Of a DNA stretch of 64,000 bases, positions 32,389 to 41,712 are shown one piece after another (within the stretch, counting starts at the first letter, position 1; each line of letters begins with the position of its first letter). The DNA comes from Paludisphaera rhizosphaerae. GTDB lineage: Bacteria; Planctomycetota; Planctomycetia; Isosphaerales; Isosphaeraceae. Location of the stretch: contig NZ_JAALCR010000001.1 in NCBI RefSeq assembly GCF_011065895.1, forward strand, positions 1-64,000, in the 5' to 3' direction. The notes beneath the pieces are model-generated. The model was not told where the DNA came from and did no database searches. It saw nothing but the letters and a program-made list of their open reading frames with translations. The position numbers and the translations under genes were made by a program.

Positions 32389-32756
32389 CACGGGCACTCC
32401 AGGGGGCTGGCCACGTCGACGCCGTTGACGTTCACGACCGCCAGCAAGATCCCGGCCGAGATGGCTTCGTCGCAGAGGCTGTAGACGGCCGACGTGACGC
32501 CCGTCGAGACCAGGCCTCCGCCGTCCACGGCGACGAAATCGGCGTTACCCACCCCCAGCGTCGAACCCGAGCGGGCCGTGAGACCCCCGGTGGACGCGTA
32601 GGCCAGTCGGGTGCCGCCGGATCCCCCAGCAGCCCCCAGCCCGGTCGCCATGGCCATCGGTAGTTGCTGCGACAGCCGGACGACCAGGTTCTTGAGGTCG
32701 GCCACTTCCCGGCGAAGCAGATCGAGTTGGCGTTCCTTCTGTCGTTCGATGTTCAT
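32388..32756 (-). CDS. Phage tail-region protein with N-terminal coiled coil
   Basis: A 122-residue protein. Residues 1-35 form a charged heptad-like helix (RQKERQLDLLRREVADLKNLVVRL); the rest is Gly/Ala/Val-rich beta sequence. A helix followed by a small beta domain is common in trimeric tail fibres, but this is inference. It overlaps both neighbours by 1-4 bases. Confidence 0.65.
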   Translation of the reverse strand: MNIERQKERQLDLLRREVADLKNLVVRLSQQLPMAMATGLGAAGGSGGTRLAYASTGGLTARSGSTLGVGNADFVAVDGGGLVSTGVTSAVYSLCDEAISAGILLAVVNVNGVDVASPLECP

Positions 32757-34747
32757 GACTTCGCCCCCTCGGTGGATCCAACCCCGAAGGCCTTATTCAG
32801 GACGTCGGCCCCCTGTTGATTGAAAGCTCCCCAACCGCTCGACGCGGGAGGTCGTTCAGGTCTCATGAACTGGGCCTGGCCGAGCGGGGCGAACCGGTTG
32901 CCGACCTGGAGGTTGGTCGTCCAGTGCGATGCCGACTGATTATTCCAGGTCACGTTCACGCCCGTGACCGGAAGGTTGAGATCCTCCCACCCGGTCGTGT
33001 AGCCGTCGCCCGTCAGGGAGACCCCGACGCCGAACGAGAGGGCGTCCAGCCAGAGGTCGTTGAGGACGACGGTCCCTTCGACCATGCTGTCCTTGACCGA
33101 GTCGAGCAACTCCTGGGCGTAGGCCTCCATGTTCGATTGGTTTCCCGGATCCTTCCAGTCAGGCAGAGTAACGAGCCAGGTCTCCTCCAAGCCCTCGACG
33201 TCGTGGGAAGTTCCCTCATAGCCGGAGGCGGGTGCAACGGCTTCCAGGGTGCCCGTGTTGACCGCCAGGAGGGCCCGGACGTCGGCCGGGGGTCCACCGG
33301 CGATGTTGTAAGTGGGAGCGACGAAGATGATTTCGCCGGTGTCGTTGTCGATCGAGTGGATGAACAGGGGGAACTCGTTGTACGGCGGGCTTCCACTGGC
33401 CGACCAGCAGACCGAGCCGATCGGGTAAGAGGTCGTGGAGACGCTGTCCCCGTTCGACCCGATGAAGTGCTGGGGCGTGCTGAACTGCCGCTGGAGGGCC
33501 GCCCAGACCGAGGAGTCCGCGACCTGGTACTTCCGCCAGACGTAGGACGCCCCCGACGATACTCCGTAGAGCGTGAAGTGGTCGTAGCTGAGGTCGGGGA
33601 GGGGCTGGTCCAGGGTGAAGGTCGACGTGCCGCCGGACGACTTGCTCGTGTTGGATGTGACGAGCCGGGTGACCGACTGCGAGTAGCCCGTCAGGGTGGT
33701 CGACCAGAGGCGGATGTAGCCCTGGCCGTGCGACTGGTTCCAGGCGTTGGCGGCCCAGGTCTGCGTGGTCGGGTTGCTGGTCAGGACGACCGTCAGGGTG
33801 TCGGTGCAGGTGCAGGTCCCCTCGGACCGGGCGAGCTGGTCCTGGGCGTAGTCGGTGGTCCGCCATGCGGCCTTGGCGGCGGCGTTCGTCGTATAGGACC
33901 CCCAGGCGAACTTCTCCAGGAGGCCGCCGAGGGCCGTCGAGTACATCTTGCCCTCGTTGATCGGCGTGCCGCGGATGAGCACCCGCTGGTAGCAGTCGGC
34001 GACCGAACGACGTAGCGAGGGGGGATTCACCTTGTCGAAGTCGAGCGTGAAGGTGTGCTCGGACACCGATCGGAGGTTGAACACCCGGATCGTCCCGTCC
34101 CCCATGACGTGCAGCCGGTGGTTGGGCTGGACGCTCTCCAACCAGGTCGCCAGGGCCGAGAGGAGTTTCCCCCCGGAGACCCGAATCTCCTGGACCGGGA
34201 TCAGGGTGAGGGCCGCGAGATCCGCCAGGGTCGACGAGGGCAGCGTGTAGGTCGTCGGGGGGCCGGCCGTCACCGTGTAGCCGCCGATCCCCTTGGAATG
34301 CAAGAACGAGGCGTTGACCTCCATCGTGAGGACGTCAGCCAAGATCTCGCCCACGGACTTCCCGCTACGCGAGGTGCTGTAGAACGGGCTGTCGCTCTTG
34401 AAGTTGTAGGCGGCCGAATCCGTCAACGAATAGTCGTCGGTCAGGGCGGTGCGGTCGGCCTCGGCCCGGAGGTCCCGGCAGAGGTAGGTCGTCGTGAGCC
34501 CGCCGACCGGGAAGCTGACCTCGTTGTCGACGATCCGGCCCGCGAAGTAGGTCGTGCCGTCGATGGCCAGGGAAACGGTCTTCCCCATCCAAGGGTCGAC
34601 CAGGCCGGGGAGAGTCCCGCCCCGACGAGCGAGGGTCAAGCTGGAATAGCCGCCCAGGTTCAAGGACATCGCAGCCGGCCAAGGGGAGTCGGACCCGAGT
34701 TCGATCGGGGAGCCGTCGACGGTCAGCGTGGTCGTGTGGTCGCTCAT
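32753..34747 (-). CDS. Phage tail protein (hub/distal tail-like)
   Basis: A 664-residue protein directly downstream of the tape measure gene, the usual place of distal-tail and hub proteins. The first 110 residues are beta-rich with repeated hydrophobic strands (TVSLAIDGTTYFAGRIVDNEVSF), and the C-terminal part is also beta-rich. I recognise no catalytic motif. It resembles the late-control/hub class in size and position only. The stop overlaps the next gene's start. Confidence 0.65.
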   Translation of the reverse strand: MSDHTTTLTVDGSPIELGSDSPWPAAMSLNLGGYSSLTLARRGGTLPGLVDPWMGKTVSLAIDGTTYFAGRIVDNEVSFPVGGLTTTYLCRDLRAEADRTALTDDYSLTDSAAYNFKSDSPFYSTSRSGKSVGEILADVLTMEVNASFLHSKGIGGYTVTAGPPTTYTLPSSTLADLAALTLIPVQEIRVSGGKLLSALATWLESVQPNHRLHVMGDGTIRVFNLRSVSEHTFTLDFDKVNPPSLRRSVADCYQRVLIRGTPINEGKMYSTALGGLLEKFAWGSYTTNAAAKAAWRTTDYAQDQLARSEGTCTCTDTLTVVLTSNPTTQTWAANAWNQSHGQGYIRLWSTTLTGYSQSVTRLVTSNTSKSSGGTSTFTLDQPLPDLSYDHFTLYGVSSGASYVWRKYQVADSSVWAALQRQFSTPQHFIGSNGDSVSTTSYPIGSVCWSASGSPPYNEFPLFIHSIDNDTGEIIFVAPTYNIAGGPPADVRALLAVNTGTLEAVAPASGYEGTSHDVEGLEETWLVTLPDWKDPGNQSNMEAYAQELLDSVKDSMVEGTVVLNDLWLDALSFGVGVSLTGDGYTTGWEDLNLPVTGVNVTWNNQSASHWTTNLQVGNRFAPLGQAQFMRPERPPASSGWGAFNQQGADVLNKAFGVGSTEGAKS

Positions 34748-34748
34748 G

Positions 34749-36287
34749 TCAGTAGCCGAACTCGCAGATGGAGGGGACGGTGCCGGCCTGTTGGAGCAGG
34801 GTGGTCAGTCGGGCGTCCGCTCGGCCGAAGCGGTCGGCCATGCCCTGCTGGTTCTTCACGATCTGCTCCTGGATGGCGTACTGGGCGGCCGTCCGGTCGT
34901 CGAAGCCCATGGTCTGCTGGAACTCCCGGGAGGCGTCCGCGGCGGCCCTGACCTGGTCGCGTGAAAGCCCTAGCCCGGCGACCGTCTTCTCGCGTCCGTA
35001 CTTGTCCACGGAGGTCCGCTGGAAGTCCTGGACCTCGACGTCCCGGATGATGTCCTGGCCGGGGTGGTCGCGGGCGTCCTTCTCGGCGGCGAGCTGGTCG
35101 TCCTCGATCTGCTTTCGGACCGACTCGGATATGGCGTGGTAGCCCTCCGCGAGTGTCTTGGCCATGCCGTCGACTTCCTTGTCGAAGGCCTCCTTGACGC
35201 CCTTCATGTACTCCTGGAGGCGGGCCTCGTTGGCGTTGGCCTGCCGCTTCATGAACTCCTCGGCCTCGCGGTCCAGATCCTCCTCGATCTGATCGAAGGC
35301 CTTCTTGAAGATCGGGGAGTCCCGCCGCAGGTTCTCGACGTCGAGATTGGTCGCCCCACGCAGCACGTCGGCCAGCTTCGCGACGCCTTCCTTGTAGGGG
35401 GCCCCGATGGTGGTCGCGATGTCCCCCGCCACGGCCTCACCGCCGCCGGCCGCCGCGACGGCCTTCTTGACCTGGTCGGTCAGGGCCTTGTACTTGTCGC
35501 CGGTGCTTGACTTGATGCCCTCGACCAGCCCGTTGTCCGCCGCCGCTTCGGCCGCCTGGGACTGGGTGGACTTCAGGGCTTCCAGCCTCTTCAGTTCGGG
35601 ATGGCTGAGGGCGTCCGTCAGCGACTTCTCTTCCAACCCCGCGATCTCGTCGGAAACGCTCTTCAGCACCTTCTGAAGGTTGCCGAGATCCGCCGCGATT
35701 TCCGGGACCTTGGGCAGGCCTTCCCCGAGCTTGCCCGTCAACTTGTCCCAGTTGTCGTACAGGAGGCCGGCCCCGATGCTGACGATCGAGATGGCACCGG
35801 CCAGCCCGGCGGCCCCTCCCAACTGGGTGATCAGCGAGGGGATGTTGTTCTGCACGGAGCCGATCGCCCGGCCCAACCCCTGGGTGCCGAGGACGCTCGT
35901 GAAGTCCTGGACTGCGAATGCGGTCGTCTGGATCGCGTTGCCGTATCCCTTGGTCTTCTTCCCCGCGTCCTCGGCCGCCTCGGCGGCCTTGGTCGCCTCC
36001 GAGCGATAGCGGACCAGCGGAGGGGCGGAATCGGCGACCTCCTGGGCGAGGACCCGCTGGGCCCTGGCCTGCTCGATGAGCTTGGCGACGTAGGCGTCGG
36101 ACGACTTCTGTGCTTGCTGGAGCTGGGCGAAGTTCGAGCCTGAGCCGGCCAACACCTCGTAGGCGTCTTCGATCGCGTCCTTGGAGTGGGTCGCACTCTG
36201 GCCGACGCCGTCCAGGGCCTTGTCGACCTTCTTGGCTTCGTCGACGACCTTGGAGAAGTCCGCACCCAGCTTGATTTCATCGGCCAT
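34749..36287 (-). CDS. Tape measure protein
   Basis: A 512-residue protein with the expected features: long amphipathic helices at the N-terminus (1-110), a glycine-rich hydrophobic centre (about 145-175, LGGAAGLAGAISIVSIGAGLLY), then a long charged helical C-terminal half. Tape measure length sets tail length; this one is short and would correspond to a tail of roughly 75 nm by the usual 0.15 nm per residue rule. A copy of the dispersed repeat (34793) lies in its last 15 codons. Confidence 0.75.
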   Translation of the reverse strand: MADEIKLGADFSKVVDEAKKVDKALDGVGQSATHSKDAIEDAYEVLAGSGSNFAQLQQAQKSSDAYVAKLIEQARAQRVLAQEVADSAPPLVRYRSEATKAAEAAEDAGKKTKGYGNAIQTTAFAVQDFTSVLGTQGLGRAIGSVQNNIPSLITQLGGAAGLAGAISIVSIGAGLLYDNWDKLTGKLGEGLPKVPEIAADLGNLQKVLKSVSDEIAGLEEKSLTDALSHPELKRLEALKSTQSQAAEAAADNGLVEGIKSSTGDKYKALTDQVKKAVAAAGGGEAVAGDIATTIGAPYKEGVAKLADVLRGATNLDVENLRRDSPIFKKAFDQIEEDLDREAEEFMKRQANANEARLQEYMKGVKEAFDKEVDGMAKTLAEGYHAISESVRKQIEDDQLAAEKDARDHPGQDIIRDVEVQDFQRTSVDKYGREKTVAGLGLSRDQVRAAADASREFQQTMGFDDRTAAQYAIQEQIVKNQQGMADRFGRADARLTTLLQQAGTVPSICEFGY

Positions 36288-36298
36288 CGGTTCGCCCC

Positions 36299-36913
36299 TT
36301 AGTCGACGCTTCGAATGAGATCCCGCACGAAGGCGACGGCCGCACGTTGGGCCTTCGCACGACCTTCGGGACGCACTCCCCGCAGGTCTCGCCGCGGAAG
36401 ACGTCCTGCCCCGGTGAAGTGAAAATTGAGGAAACTTCGCCCATGGACGTCCACCACGTTGGCCCAGCCGGCCACGGCCGTCCAGGCACGGCGGGAAGGG
36501 TCGACGATGAACGAGGTGACCAGGTTGGTGATCACACGCGAGAAAACGCCCCGTGGTGCGAGAGGCGGCCCCGAAAGCTTTCTGTACTCGCTCGACGTGA
36601 GGTTGTTGTGCAGGCCGGCGGCCAGGGGTCCGAAACCGGCGAAGCGACCTTGCTTGGCGTTGGCCTTGGCCCCGTTCCGCTGGCGTCGGGCTTCATCCGA
36701 CCGCCCCTTGATGTTCGTCGGCGTCCCCTTCGGCCGGTACGTGACCGCCAGCATGATGTTTCCCCAACGGTCTTCACCGTTCAGGATCCCCCGGCGGTTG
36801 TCGTCGGAGATGATCTTCTGGAATGAGACCATCAGGGGCGTGGCGTCGATGTTCTCGATCTTGTCCAACTTGCGTTGGAGGTTCTTGATCCCGGTCAGGT
36901 CGACGTAGGCCAT
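36299..36913 (-). CDS. Tail completion/virion morphogenesis-like protein
   Basis: A 204-residue basic protein. The start at 36913 (MAYVDLTGIKNLQRKLDKI) is set by GGAGCAGGGG directly before the ATG, one of the dispersed repeats serving as ribosome-binding site. The N-terminal helix and basic central part (TNIKGRSDEARRQRNGAKA) resemble HK97 gp10 or phage virion morphogenesis proteins that join head and tail. Position between tape measure and tail tube genes fits. Assignment is tentative. Confidence 0.55.
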   Translation of the reverse strand: MAYVDLTGIKNLQRKLDKIENIDATPLMVSFQKIISDDNRRGILNGEDRWGNIMLAVTYRPKGTPTNIKGRSDEARRQRNGAKANAKQGRFAGFGPLAAGLHNNLTSSEYRKLSGPPLAPRGVFSRVITNLVTSFIVDPSRRAWTAVAGWANVVDVHGRSFLNFHFTGAGRLPRRDLRGVRPEGRAKAQRAAVAFVRDLIRSVD

Positions 36914-36930
36914 CCCCTGCTCCTCTCCTC

Positions 36931-37773
36931 TTAGATGCCGAACTGGGCGAACACCCAGTTGACTGCACGACGCAGGCGTCCTTGAGCTGGCGGAGTCGTC
37001 GTGGCCTTCCACGTGTGCTCCAAGGCTCGACTTGAAATACCCTGCCGGACAACGGGGGCCGTGCGGGCGGCATTGCGAAGCACGGCGTCCGGGGAGGATC
37101 TCCCCTCTCGCCACCAGGCCTTCAACTCGTCGGCCGTTCTCCACCCGCTGAATCGACCTTCGGCACTCGCACGGGCGATCTCCTCCATCGACCCCGAGTG
37201 GAGATCCAGGGTCGTCGGGCGGCGGCCTCCGCGGTCGAGCGGCAGTGGGTAGTTGGCCGGGGTGGTCGGGGGGACGGGAGCAGGGGGTGGGGAGGTCTTG
37301 CCCATGCCCCACCGGCGGTCGGTCTCACGCTTCGCGGCCTTGATCGACTTGGCGGGCATACCCAGGACGTCCCAGCGAGGGCCCTTCTTCTGTGCCCAAT
37401 GGGCGAGGACGACACCGAATTCGTCGTGGATGTTGGCGTCATACCGCCAATAGACCTGGACCCCATTCTTGAGACCCCTGGCGGTCAGCAGGCTTCGCAC
37501 GCGAGAGATGTCGTTGCCGGGCTGGAAGAGGGGGGCGGACGGATCGCCGGGAACCCCCACGGGCAACATCTTCGACCGACGACGACGAAGCCAACGGGCG
37601 GAGGGGCGACCGAGCGGACGGCCGTCACTGGCTAGGCCCGCAGCCAGGTCGGCGTCTTTCACTTTCAAGACGACCTCACTGGCCAGGGCCCAATACCGCC
37701 GACGATCCTCGGGAGATTTCACGTCGGGCGGTGCAGGCCATCGAACGATGAAGTAGGGCTTCTTCTTCGCCAT
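36931..37773 (-). CDS. Phage structural-region protein, unknown
   Basis: A 280-residue, strongly basic protein with many Trp and Arg residues and no recognised domain. The ATG at 37773 has GGAGCAGGGGGG three bases upstream. An internal copy of the dispersed repeat is read as PPPAPVPPTT at about residue 165, suggesting a linker between two parts. The N-terminal half contains RDDxxRV-like helix-rich sequence and the C-terminal half SGWRTADELKAWW. Confidence 0.6.
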   Translation of the reverse strand: MAKKKPYFIVRWPAPPDVKSPEDRRRYWALASEVVLKVKDADLAAGLASDGRPLGRPSARWLRRRRSKMLPVGVPGDPSAPLFQPGNDISRVRSLLTARGLKNGVQVYWRYDANIHDEFGVVLAHWAQKKGPRWDVLGMPAKSIKAAKRETDRRWGMGKTSPPPAPVPPTTPANYPLPLDRGGRRPTTLDLHSGSMEEIARASAEGRFSGWRTADELKAWWREGRSSPDAVLRNAARTAPVVRQGISSRALEHTWKATTTPPAQGRLRRAVNWVFAQFGI

Positions 37774-37792
37774 CGACCCCCCTGCTCCGATC

Positions 37793-38785
37793 TCAGGCGA
37801 CCGTCAGGACGAGGTCGGAGCCGGCCGTCTTGTCCCAGGCGTTCTTGACGACGATGTTCTGCATGAACGGGCCGCCGTAGTCGAAGTTCCGGGTGCGGCC
37901 GGAGATCACGTTGTTGGTGTTCAAGTCCACCTTGACGCTGTGGCCAGACGTCGAGAGGGTGAACTCCGTATCCTGAGCCGTCAGGGCCTGGTACGCGGCC
38001 TCGTCGTCGGGCGTGGTTTTGTAGGCAAGGTCCACCGTGAGGGTGGTCGAGTTGCCCCGCCCCTTATATCTGAGCGACTTGACGTATTTCGACTCGAAGA
38101 ACTGGGGGTTGATCGTCGAGGTCCAGGCGAAGGCGACGTTGCCGTAGTCAGCCCGGGTGGTGCCGATCTTCAAGCCGCCGACCACGAGATCCGGCCACAG
38201 GTAGGGGCCGCACGGGTAGTCGGTATCGGCCGGGAATGGGAACTCGGTCGCGTCGGGGTCGGCCACGCTGCCGGCGGCGTTGACGTCCTTGCGGATGCCC
38301 TGGAGCGAGAAGTTGTACTTCCAGATGGGGTCGCTGGACGAAGCCGCAAGGCTGCCGCTCAAGACCTTCACGCCGCTGTACCGCTTCCGGCGATAGACGC
38401 CGGCGTAGTCGTCCCACCAGCCGTGGTACAGGCTGACGCTGGCGAGGTCGCCGATCGGGAGCGAGCCAGCTCCGGCCGTGGTCGCCCAGGGGGCCGTACG
38501 TCCGCCGTTGATCGGGGTCAGGGCCCAGTTCAGCAGGACGCCAGCGAGCGTAGGGTACAGCTCGCCTTGGAGGGTGCCACTGCACGTGTACTGGGCCGTG
38601 TAAAAGCAGGAGATGCCGCTGTCGCCGTTGCCGCGGCCGATCTCGCCGATCGTCGGGTTGACGTCCATGCTGAAGGCGTTCGACTCCGACAGCTTGATCG
38701 CGAACGCGTCGGTGCCCAGCACGGGGTCTTCGACGGGGACGCCGAAGTGGTCTTCCTTGACGAGGAGCAGGTATTCAGTAGCCAT
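37793..38785 (-). CDS. Major tail tube protein (probable)
   Basis: A 330-residue beta-rich protein with evenly spaced strands, a Thr/Ser-rich centre and a C-terminal strand pattern like Ig-fold tail tubes. It lies between tail-terminator-like and tail-completion-like genes in canonical siphovirus order. There is no catalytic motif. High expression is likely from its position and clear ribosome-binding site. The alternative is a second tail-associated structural protein. Confidence 0.62.
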   Translation of the reverse strand: MATEYLLLVKEDHFGVPVEDPVLGTDAFAIKLSESNAFSMDVNPTIGEIGRGNGDSGISCFYTAQYTCSGTLQGELYPTLAGVLLNWALTPINGGRTAPWATTAGAGSLPIGDLASVSLYHGWWDDYAGVYRRKRYSGVKVLSGSLAASSSDPIWKYNFSLQGIRKDVNAAGSVADPDATEFPFPADTDYPCGPYLWPDLVVGGLKIGTTRADYGNVAFAWTSTINPQFFESKYVKSLRYKGRGNSTTLTVDLAYKTTPDDEAAYQALTAQDTEFTLSTSGHSVKVDLNTNNVISGRTRNFDYGGPFMQNIVVKNAWDKTAGSDLVLTVA

Positions 38786-38799
38786 ATCGATTCCTTGTG

Positions 38800-39315
38800 T
38801 CAGGGTGAGATTCGTCGGGTGACGTCAATCTGGAGGGCGCCGTAGCTGACCAGGCCCTGCTCGGCGGTCTGCTGCTGGGTGGCGGGCTGGGAGAACGTGA
38901 CGAGGCCGGTCTTGGCCCCTGCTTCCTGCAAGGACTTCCTGATCGCCTGCTGCTTCTCGATGGCATTCAAGGGGTAGAAGACCTGCTCGATCACCTCGAA
39001 GCAGTCGAGGGCGTCCAGGGCGTTGTACTGGCCGAGCGAATTGCCAGGCATCCAGAAATAAACGTCCACTTGAAGGATGCCGGACTGACTGTCGGACCCG
39101 TACCAGCTCGCGGCAGACGGGCGAGGAACCAGGTAAATGTGCGGGTTTGTGCCGGCCTGGGCGGGGTTGAACGACTGGCCGTCGGAGACGGACCACGCAG
39201 ACGGCGCCGGGAAGTACGCCGACAGGTAGGGATCCGTCTGGAGCAGCTCGACGATCTTCTGATAGACCCGACTGCGGTTGCCCCTCGGGAGGGCCGGCTT
39301 CATCATGGTGGCCAT
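38800..39315 (-). CDS. Tail terminator-like protein
   Basis: A 171-residue protein with helix-strand alternation (VYQKIVELLQTDPYLSAYF, then ILQVDVYFWMPG, then DALDCFEVIEQVF), as in minor tail/terminator proteins encoded just before the tail tube. The ATG at 39315 overlaps the upstream TGA by one base. Function is inferred from gene order. Confidence 0.55.
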   Translation of the reverse strand: MATMMKPALPRGNRSRVYQKIVELLQTDPYLSAYFPAPSAWSVSDGQSFNPAQAGTNPHIYLVPRPSAASWYGSDSQSGILQVDVYFWMPGNSLGQYNALDALDCFEVIEQVFYPLNAIEKQQAIRKSLQEAGAKTGLVTFSQPATQQQTAEQGLVSYGALQIDVTRRISP

Positions 39316-40157
39316 CAACGACTCCTGGTGACCGTGGTGCGAAAGCTGACCGTGAGGGAGACGCGTCCGTCGCCGACGAGGTCGATCTCGGCGATGCTCG
39401 TAATGAGGGTGTCGTTCGCCTTCCGCTCGTAGTAGTCGCTGAGGTCAAGCAGCGTAGCGGCCTGTGCGGACATGTTGGCGGCCCGTCGAAAGATCTTGGC
39501 GAGGACCCAGCAGACCTGGGCCTTTCGGAGACGTCGGCCGTTCGGCGTCCACTGAAGGAGGCCGTCGTCAGCCAAGGTATCTGCAAGGAACTCGTTGGTC
39601 TCGGGCTGGGGCGAAGCCCAGGGGATCGTGAACTGGTAGGGGGAGGAGGAGCAGGGCCGGTAGTGCGAGAGGATGACGAGGTCGAGCCATTCGCGGGCGT
39701 CCGCTCGGTAGTTCGTCCAGCCGGCCAGGTCGATGTTCCCCTTCCCGAGCATGGACTCCAGGCCCGGGTACTCTTCGTCGATCTCCTGGGCGGTGATGTA
39801 CGTGGGGCGGGCGACTCCCCCGGCGGGACCGGCTTCAAGCTGGACTTCGAAGTAGGCCAGATCCACGGGCGGGGTCGTGGCCAATCGGACGGCGGCCTGG
39901 TAGATTCCGGGGGCGAGTCCGTTCCAGGCGTTCGCCGGGAAATCGACCTGAACATTCCCCTCGTCGGGGTCTACCCAGGAAGTGGGCAACGTGGCCGCCA
40001 CCGGGAGGTCTCCCCCCGGCCACAGCACGCAGGTCAACGGATCGTCAGACGTGTAGGTGTCGGCGTCGGATTCGTATCCACCGTAAGCGGATCTCCGCCG
40101 CAGGCCGATCGTAATCGACGAGCCGTCAACGCCCTTGTGCCGGATGACCCTGTTCAA
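39315..40157 (-). CDS. Head-tail connector-region protein, unknown
   Basis: A 280-residue protein. The N-terminal 110 residues form a beta sandwich-like unit (DGSSITIGLRRR, LAPGIYQAAVRLA); the rest is helical (ITAQEIDEEYPGLESMLG, ADNMSAQAATLLDLSDYYERKAND-type helices), like head-completion adaptors. The start is TTG at 40157 with GAGGGG upstream. The 88-base gap to the coat gene holds a strong hairpin made of two motif copies. Confidence 0.55.
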   Translation of the reverse strand: MNRVIRHKGVDGSSITIGLRRRSAYGGYESDADTYTSDDPLTCVLWPGGDLPVAATLPTSWVDPDEGNVQVDFPANAWNGLAPGIYQAAVRLATTPPVDLAYFEVQLEAGPAGGVARPTYITAQEIDEEYPGLESMLGKGNIDLAGWTNYRADAREWLDLVILSHYRPCSSSPYQFTIPWASPQPETNEFLADTLADDGLLQWTPNGRRLRKAQVCWVLAKIFRRAANMSAQAATLLDLSDYYERKANDTLITSIAEIDLVGDGRVSLTVSFRTTVTRSR

Positions 40158-40189
40158 GCCAACGCCCCTCGGTGGTGGTTATGAGATCG

Positions 40190-40234
40190 CCCCCCCTGCT
40201 CCTCCTTGGTTGAGAAGACGGGAGCAGGAGGGGG
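40190..40234 (-). terminator. Strong hairpin between coat and connector genes
   Basis: On the transcript, CCCCCTCCTGCTCCC directly after the coat stop can pair with GGAGCAGGGGGGG about 18 bases later: a stem of at least 12 pairs made of two opposed copies of the dispersed repeat. No U-tract follows, so it may act as an attenuator, a processing/stability stem or a translation barrier rather than a full terminator. It sits where coat mRNA abundance would need separating from downstream genes. Confidence 0.6.
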
Positions 40235-40244
40235 AGACCGTGGA

Positions 40245-41129
40245 TCAAGAATTGACCGCGTAGATCAGCCCCAGCTTGGCCGAATTCGGGCCGAGAACAT
40301 CCGCCCCGAAGGTGACAAGCTGCTTGGCCACGGTGGAAAACTGCATGGACGGCCGAACGAATTCGACGTCGCCGAGCTGGGAGGCGAAATGGAACGGAGT
40401 ACCCTGACCGCCGACGAGGTAGACGTTGGCGTTCGACGACGCCTTGGTCAGGTGATTCGAGCAGTACACGGAGAACCCCGCGATAGACCCGACCAGGCCG
40501 GGCCTGGAGGCGACCTCGCCGAACTGGGCGGCGGTCACGACCGTGTTGCCGAGGTTGGAGACGTTGATGAAGTGGTCCTTGTCCTTGAGCAGGATCCCGT
40601 AGATTTCCGGGCTGACCACTAGCCAACGATTCGTAAGCGGGGCGTTCGACTTCGTCAGGGCGGTGGCGAGATCGACGATGGTTTCGTAGGGGTCCTTGGC
40701 CGACCCGCCCGTGAATGGGATGGCGGCGTTGCTGGCCCCGGTGATCTTGTTCGCAGTGGCGGCCTTGGCGTACAGGCCGAAGATGTACGTGTCGATCGCA
40801 TCCGAGATGGCGACGGCACCATCGCGGGTGATCTGGGACAGGGCTTCCGGATTCGTCTGGACACGCTCGACGTCGTCGACGTTGATCGCCCAGTAGGGCT
40901 TCTGGTCCAGCGTCAGCGTGTTCGCGGTCGCGGTGGCGTCCATCAGGGTGAAGTCGCTGCCGGGGGTGTAGTTGCCGGCGGTGATCAGACCCGTCGAAAG
41001 GATCTTCGCGGTGCCCGCGTTGACGACGACAGGCGTGGTGTCGCAGAACGACAAGGCGATGTTGGTGGCATGGACGTTGGCGATGATGGCGTTCTGCCAA
41101 GCGTCCTGCTTAACGATGCTGTTGGCCAT
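40245..41129 (-). CDS. Major coat protein (probable)
   Basis: A 294-residue protein directly downstream of the scaffold-like gene. It has the composition of a capsid protein: low Cys, evenly charged, mixed alpha/beta, with a long N-terminal helix region and C-terminal strands (GPNSAKLGLIYAVNS). Motif-level resemblance is to P22-/HK97-fold coats (ALSQITRDGAVAISDAIDTYIF as spine helix). No sequence signature is decisive; gene order is the main evidence. Its stop is followed by the strong hairpin. Confidence 0.7.
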   Translation of the reverse strand: MANSIVKQDAWQNAIIANVHATNIALSFCDTTPVVVNAGTAKILSTGLITAGNYTPGSDFTLMDATATANTLTLDQKPYWAINVDDVERVQTNPEALSQITRDGAVAISDAIDTYIFGLYAKAATANKITGASNAAIPFTGGSAKDPYETIVDLATALTKSNAPLTNRWLVVSPEIYGILLKDKDHFINVSNLGNTVVTAAQFGEVASRPGLVGSIAGFSVYCSNHLTKASSNANVYLVGGQGTPFHFASQLGDVEFVRPSMQFSTVAKQLVTFGADVLGPNSAKLGLIYAVNS

Positions 41130-41154
41130 TGTTCAATCCTTGGGCGATACGCCC

Positions 41155-41712
41155 TTAGAGACGGTAAACCGTCTTGCTGTGCTTGGGAGTCGATTCCGGA
41201 GCAGGTCCACGGCCGGCGCCGGACACGGGCTTGGGCTTGTGACCTGTCAGGCTGAATGACCGCTCAACCGGGGCGGGCGTGGTGGACTCCTCCACCGGGG
41301 ACTGGGCTTCCGCCCTGAGGTACTCGCGTGAGGCGAGCAGTGTATCGATGGTCTCGGTGAGCTTGGCCTCGTCGATCTCGTCGGCGTCGGCCTGCCAACC
41401 GGAGAGGTTGTAGGCGTCTTCAAGTGCGGTGGGCTTGATCTTCCCTTCGGCGGCCTTCGCCCAGGCGTCCTTGTGCGTCCGCGTGCGGATCTGGCCTTCC
41501 AGCTCGGCGATTCGAGCGGCGGCCTCGCCCGGGGCGGTCTTCAGCTTGTTCAGGGCGTCGTCGCGTTCGACCTCGACGTCTGCCAGGCGGGCTTCCAGTT
41601 CGGCGACCTTCGCCTTGGATTCGGCGAAACGCTTGCGATACCTCGCGGCCTCGGCGTTCGTGTTCTTGTCGGTGGGTTCCACGCTGGTCTCGGCCTTGGT
41701 TTCGTCGCTCAA
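41155..41712 (-). CDS. Scaffolding protein
   Basis: A 185-residue, highly charged helical protein: a coiled coil from about 22 to 80 (RYRKRFAESKAKVAELEARL) and a basic C-terminus (GHKPKPVSGAGRG). This is the usual design of phage scaffold or minor structural GPO-like proteins encoded between portal and coat. The start overlaps the portal stop by four bases. Confidence 0.72.
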   Translation of the reverse strand: MSDETKAETSVEPTDKNTNAEAARYRKRFAESKAKVAELEARLADVEVERDDALNKLKTAPGEAAARIAELEGQIRTRTHKDAWAKAAEGKIKPTALEDAYNLSGWQADADEIDEAKLTETIDTLLASREYLRAEAQSPVEESTTPAPVERSFSLTGHKPKPVSGAGRGPAPESTPKHSKTVYRL